In this document: positions 59,201 through 64,000 of the stretch, piece after piece
Layout of the letters: every line of letters begins with the position of its first letter
How positions within the stretch are numbered: the stretch's first letter is position 1
Assembly (NCBI GenBank): GCA_947095585.1
Contig: OX352761.1
Coordinates: forward strand, 87,176,419 to 87,240,418
DNA length: 64,000 bases
Source of the DNA: Nephrocerus scutellatus
Taxonomy: Eukaryota > Arthropoda > Insecta > Diptera > Pipunculidae
Direction: 5' to 3'
Notes under the pieces: generated by a model
The model's database searches: none
The model's input: only the letters and a program-made list of their open reading frames with translations
What the model was told of the DNA's origin: nothing
Position numbers and translations under genes: made by a program

Positions 59201-62200
59201 AAATCCCAGGCCCTATTGGCCAGATCCCAGAATTTCCATAGGAACAAGTCTTATAGTCGCATATTAGTCCTACATTCCGAGTTTTATACGAATCCCTTGA
59301 GAAATGGCTGGGTTCCAAAAATCCCAGACCCTATTAGCCATATCCCAGAATTTCCATAGGAACAAGTCTTATAGTCGCATATTAGTCCTACATTGCGAGT
59401 TTCATACGAATCCCTTGAGAAATGGCTTGGTTCCAAAAATCCAATTCAGAGTTTCATACGAATCACTTGAGAAATGGCTTGGTTCCAAAAATCCCAGGCC
59501 CTATTGGCCAGATCCCAGAATTTCCATAGGAACAAGTCTTATAGTCGCATATTAGTCCTACATTCCGAGTTTCATACGAATCCCTTGAGAAATGGCTTGG
59601 TTCCAAAAATCCCAGACCCTATTGGCCAGATCCCAGAATTTCCATAGGAACAAGTCTTATAGTCGCATATTAGTCCTACATTCAGAGTTTCATACGAATC
59701 TCTTGAGAAATGGCTTGGTTCCAAAAATCCCAGACCCTATTGGCCAGATCCCAGAATTTCCATAGGAACAAGTCTTATAGTCGCATATTAGTCATACATT
59801 CCGAGTTTCATACGAATCCCTTGAGAATTGGCTTGGTTCCAAAAATCCCAGACCCTATTGGCCAGAACCCAGAATTTCCATAGGAACAAGTCTTATAGTC
59901 ACATATTAGTCCTACATTCCGAGTTTCATACGAATCCCTTGAGGAATGGCTTGGTTCCAAAAATCCCAGACCCTATTGGCCAGATCCCAGAATTTCCATA
60001 GGAACATGTCTTATAGTCGCATATTCCGAGTTTCATACGAATCCCTTGAGAAATGGCTTGGTTCCAAAAATCCCAGACCCTATTGGCCAGATCCCAGAAT
60101 TTCCATAGGAACAAGTCTTATAGTCGCATATTAGTCATACATTCCGAGTTTCATACGAATCTCTTGAGAAATGGCTTGGTTCCAAAAATCCCAGACCCTA
60201 TTGGCCAGATCCCAGAATTACAATAGGAACAAGTCTTATAGTCACATATTAGTTCTACATTCCTAGTTTCATACGAATCCCTTGAGAAATGGCTTGGTTC
60301 CAAAAATCCCAGACCTTATTGGCCTGATCCCAGAATTTCCATAGGAACAAGTCTTATAGACACATATTAGTCCTACATTCCGAGTTTCATACGAATCCCT
60401 TGAGAAATGGCTTGGTTCCAAAAATCCCAGACCCCATTGACCAGATCCCAGAATTTCCATAGGAACAAGTCTTATAGTCACATATTAGTCATACATTCAG
60501 AGTTTCATACGAATCCCTTGAGAAATGGCTTGGTACCAAAAATCCCAGACCCTATTGGCTAGATCCCAGAATTTCCTTATAGAACAAGTCTTATAGTCGC
60601 ATATTAGTCCTACATTCCGAGTTTCATGCGAATCCCTTGAGAAATTGCTTGGTTCCAAAAATCCCAGACCCTATTGGCCAGATCCCAGAATTTCCATAGG
60701 AACAAGTCTTATAGTCGCATATTAGTCCTACATTCCGAGTTTCATACGAATCCCTTGAGAAATGGCTTAGTTCCAAAAATCCCAGGCCCTATTGGCCAGA
60801 TCCCAGAATTTCCATAGGAACAAGTCTTATAGTCGCATATTAGTCCTACATTCCGAGTTTCATACGAATCCCTTGAGAAATGGCTTGGTTCCAAAAATCC
60901 CAGACCCTATTAGCCATATCCCAGAATTTCCATAGGAACAAGTCTTATAGTCGCATATTAGTCCTACATTGCGAGTTTCATACGAATCCCTTGAGAAATG
61001 GCTTGGTTCCAAAAATCCAATTCAGAGTTTCATACGAATCACTTGAGAAATGGCTTGGTTCCAAAAATCCCAGGCCCTATTGGCCAGATCCCAGAATTTC
61101 CATAGGAACAAGTCTTATAGTCGCATATTAGTCCTACATTCCGAGTTTCATACGAATCCCTTGAGAAATGGCTTGGTTCCAAAAATCCCAGACCCTCTTG
61201 GCCAGATCCCAGAATTTCCATAGGAACAAGTCTTATAGTCGCATATTAGTCCTACATTCAGACTTTCATACGAATCTCTTGAGAAATGGCTTGGTTCCAA
61301 AAATCCCAGACCCTATTGGCCAGATCCCAGAATTTCCATAGGAACAAGTCTTATAGTCGCATATTAGTCATTCATTCCGAGTTTCATACGAATCCCTTGA
61401 GAATTGGCTTGGTTCCAAAAATCCCAGACCCTATTGGCCAGATCCCAGAATTTCCATAGGAACAAGTCTTATAGTCACATATTAGTCCTACATTCCGAGT
61501 TTCATACGAATCCCTTGAGAAATGGCTTGGTTCCAAAAATCCCAGACCCTATTGGCCAGATCCCATTTCCATAGGAACATGTCTTATAGTCGCATATTAG
61601 TCCTACATTCCGAGTTTCATACGAATCCCTTGAGAAATGGCTTGGTTCCAAAAATCCCAGACCCTATTGGCCAGATCCCAGAATTTCCATAGGAACAAGT
61701 CTTATAGTCGCATATTAGTCATACATTCCGAGTTTCATACGAATCCCTTGAGAATTGGCTTGGTTCCAAAAATCCCAGACCCTATTGGCCTGATCCCAGA
61801 ATTTCCATAGGAACAAGTCTTATAGTCGCATATTAGTCCTACATTCCGAGTTTCATACGAATCCCTTGAGAAATGGCTTGGTTCCAAAAATCCCAGACCC
61901 TATTGGCCAGATCCCAGAATTTCCATAGGAACAAGTCTTATAGTCGCATATTAGTCATACATTCCGAGTTTCATACGAATCTCTTGAGAAATGGCTTGGT
62001 TCCAAAAATCCCAGACCCTATTGGCCAGATCCCAGAATTTCAATAGGAACAAGTCTTATAGTCACATATTAGTTTTACATTCCTAGTTTCATACGAATCC
62101 CTTGAGAAATGGCTTGGTTCCAAAAATCCCAGACCCTATTGGCCTGATCCCAGAATTTCCATAGGAACAAGTCTTATAGACACATATTAGTCCTACATTC

Positions 62201-64000
62201 CGAGTTTCATACGAATCCCTTGAGAAATGGCTTGGTTCCAAAAATCCCAGACCCCATTGGCCAGATCCCAGAATTTCCATAGGAACAAGTCTTATAGTCA
62301 CATATTAGTCATACATTCAGAGTTTCATACGAATCCCTTGAGAAATGGCTTGGTACCAAAAATCCCAGACCCTATTGGCTAGATCCCAGAATTTCCATAT
62401 AGAACAAGTCTTATAGCCGCATATTAGTCCTACATTCCGAGTTTCATACGAATCCCTTGAGAAATGGCTTGGTTCCAAAAATCCCAGACCCTATTGGCCA
62501 GATCCCAGAATTTCCATAGGAACAAGTCTTATAGTCGCATATTAGTCCTACATTCCGAGTTTCATACGAATCCCTTGAGAAATGGCTTAGTTCCAAAAAT
62601 CCCAGGCCCTATTGGCCAGATCCCAGAATTTCTATAGGAACAAGTCTTATAGTCGCATATTAGTCCTACATTCCGAGTTTCATACGAATCCCTTGAGAAA
62701 TGGCTTGGTTCCAAAAATCCCAGACCCTATTAGCCATATCCCAGAATTTCCATAGGAACAAGTCTTATAGTCGCATATTAGTCCTACATTGCGAGTTTCA
62801 TACGAATCCCTTGAGAAATGGATTGAGTTTCATACGAATCACTTGAGAAATGGCTTGGTTCCAAAAATCCCAGGCCCTATTGGCCAGATCCCAGAATTTC
62901 CATAGGAACAAGTCTTATAGTCGCATATTAGTCCTACATTCCGAGTTTCATACGAATCCCTTGAGAAATGGCTTGGTTCCAAAAATCCCAGACCCTATTG
63001 GCCAGATCCCAGAATTTCCATAGGAACAAGTCTTATAGTCGCATATTAGTCCTACATTCAGAGTTTCATACGAATCTCTTGAGAAATGGCTTGGTTCCAA
63101 AAATCCCAGACCCTATTGGCCAGATCCCAGAATTTCCATAGGAACAAGTCTTATAGTCGCATATTAGTCATACATTCCGAGTTTCATACGAATCCCTTGA
63201 GAATTGGCTTGGTTCCAAAAATCCCAGACCCTATTGGCCAGATCCCAGAATTTCCATAGGAACAAGTCTTATAGTCACATATTAGTCCTACATTCCGAGT
63301 TTCATACGAATCCCTTGAGAAATGGCTTGGTTCCAAAAATCCCAGACCCTATTGGCCAGATCCCAGAATTTCCATAGGAACAAGTCTTATAGTCGCATAT
63401 TAGTCCTACATTCCGAGTTTCCTACGAATCCCTTAAGAAATGGCTTGGTTCCAAAAATTCCAGACCCTATTGGCCAGATCCCAGAATTTCCATAGGAACA
63501 AGTCTTATTGTCGCATATTAGTTATACATTCCGAGTTTCATACGAATCCCTTGAGAAATGGCTGGGTTCCAAAAATCCCAGACCCTATTGGCCAGATCCC
63601 AGAATTTCAATAGGAACATGTCTTATAGTCACATATTAGTTCTACATTCCTAGTTTCATACGAATCCCTTGAGAAATGGCTTGGTTCCAAAAATCCCAGA
63701 CCCTATTGGCCTGATCCCAGAATTTCCATAGGAACAAGTCTTATAGACACATATTAGTCCTACATTCCGAGTTTCATACGAATCCCTTGAGAAATGGCTT
63801 GGTTCCAAAAATCCCAGACCCCATTGGCCAGATCCCAGAATTTCCATAGGAACAAGTCTTATAGTCACATATTAGTCATACATTTAGAGTTTCATACGAA
63901 TCCCTTGAGAAATGGCTTGGTTCCAAAAATCCCAGACCCTATTGGCTAGATCCCAGAATTTCCATATAGAACAAGTCTTATAGTCGCATATTAGTCCTAC
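56300..64000. repeat. Regular higher-order repeat of about 3.4 kb with alternating 1.82- and 1.57-kb halves
   Basis: The GGCTTGGTACC variant lies at about 57131, 58955, 60531 and 62351, spaced 1824, 1576 and 1820 bp. The variant that brings TTCCTAGTTTCATAC together with ATAGACACATATT recurs near 56870, 58693, 60269, 62089 and 63656. The array leaves the window still in this pattern. Confidence 0.88.

Larger units (their letters stand above)
22427..64000. repeat. Satellite DNA array, 118-bp monomer, about 350 copies, open at right end
   Basis: A monomer of 118 bp (occasionally 117) repeats without interruption from 22427 to the last base. It can be recognised by CTTGAGAAATGGCTTGG, CCCTATTGGCCAGATCCCAG, TTCCATAGGAACAAG, CTTATAGTCGCATATTAG and CATTCCGAGTTTCATACG, in that order. 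Neighbouring monomers differ at a limited set of positions: TTGGCC/TTAGCC, GTCGCATAT/GTCACATAT/GTGACATAT, and the bases after TATTAGTC. Because 118 is not a multiple of 3, a frame crosses into a new register in each monomer, which creates chance open stretches of 60-141 codons on both strands; none looks like a gene. No transposon, RNA gene or other sequence is inserted. Satellites of this scale are typical of centromeric, pericentromeric or subtelomeric heterochromatin. Confidence 0.97.

Noticed and set aside
23614..63868. Many 60-141-codon open frames in the array as a protein family
   Set aside because: They appear on both strands, shift register with each 118-bp repeat, many lack a conserved start, and variation is as frequent at first and second codon positions as at third. 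They are by-products of a stop-poor repeat.
22427..64000. Satellite array read as a CRISPR-like repeat array
   Set aside because: The 118-bp units are contiguous and similar along their whole length; there are no unique spacers, no cas genes, and the context is eukaryotic.

Overview
The window is eukaryotic, non-bacterial DNA, most likely from an insect and perhaps a dipteran. The evidence is the repertoire: a BEL/Pao LTR element, two Ty3/gypsy-type elements primed by tRNA-Lys and tRNA-Leu, an APE-type non-LTR retrotransposon, a Tc1/mariner element with a DUF4817-type transposase, a tRNA-derived SINE with an (ATT)n tail, and a host gene fragment with a 76-bp intron. I see no prokaryotic genes, operons or CRISPR arrays. 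The species cannot be named from the sequence alone.

Layout. 1-5.2 kb: a decayed BEL/Pao element entering from the left edge. 5.94-6.60 kb: an internally deleted mariner with intact-looking ends and a TA target duplication. 6.65-6.94 kb: a SINE. 7.08-7.70 kb: the only host coding sequence I can support, the last two exons (minus strand) of a retinol-dehydrogenase-like short-chain dehydrogenase. 7.95-9.04 kb: a fold-back repeat, a reversed SINE and a 365-bp tandem duplication. 8.88-11.27 kb: a 5'-truncated non-LTR retrotransposon. 11.66-16.16 kb: a non-autonomous gypsy-type element with unusually long, internally repeated LTRs, gag and a protease remnant only. 16.2-20.9 kb: a second gypsy-type element (tRNA-Leu primer site, SAP-domain gag) whose RT and integrase are joined by a large internal deletion. 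20.9-22.4 kb: AT-rich non-coding DNA with small repeats.

22.43 kb to the right edge (65% of the window): one uninterrupted satellite array with a 118-bp monomer, about 350 copies, running off the end. Its left edge is made of a divergent monomer subfamily. The interior is a mosaic of kilobase-scale higher-order repeats: a 4.94-kb tandem duplication, an 8.8/6.4-kb-spaced duplicated block, and a 3.4-kb higher-order unit of alternating 1.82- and 1.57-kb halves. Recurrent truncated monomers mark the phase. No mobile element was seen inside the array.

Together this looks like a heterochromatic, probably pericentromeric or subtelomeric, boundary: a graveyard of nested, broken transposons abutting a large satellite. 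Every transposon gene seen carries stops, frameshifts, deletions or lost catalytic residues, so none is expected to be autonomously active. I found no multi-gene novel system. The most noteworthy items are the satellite's higher-order organisation and sharp edge, the odd LTR-plus-second-primer-site structure at 16.16 kb, and the stranded dehydrogenase exons.
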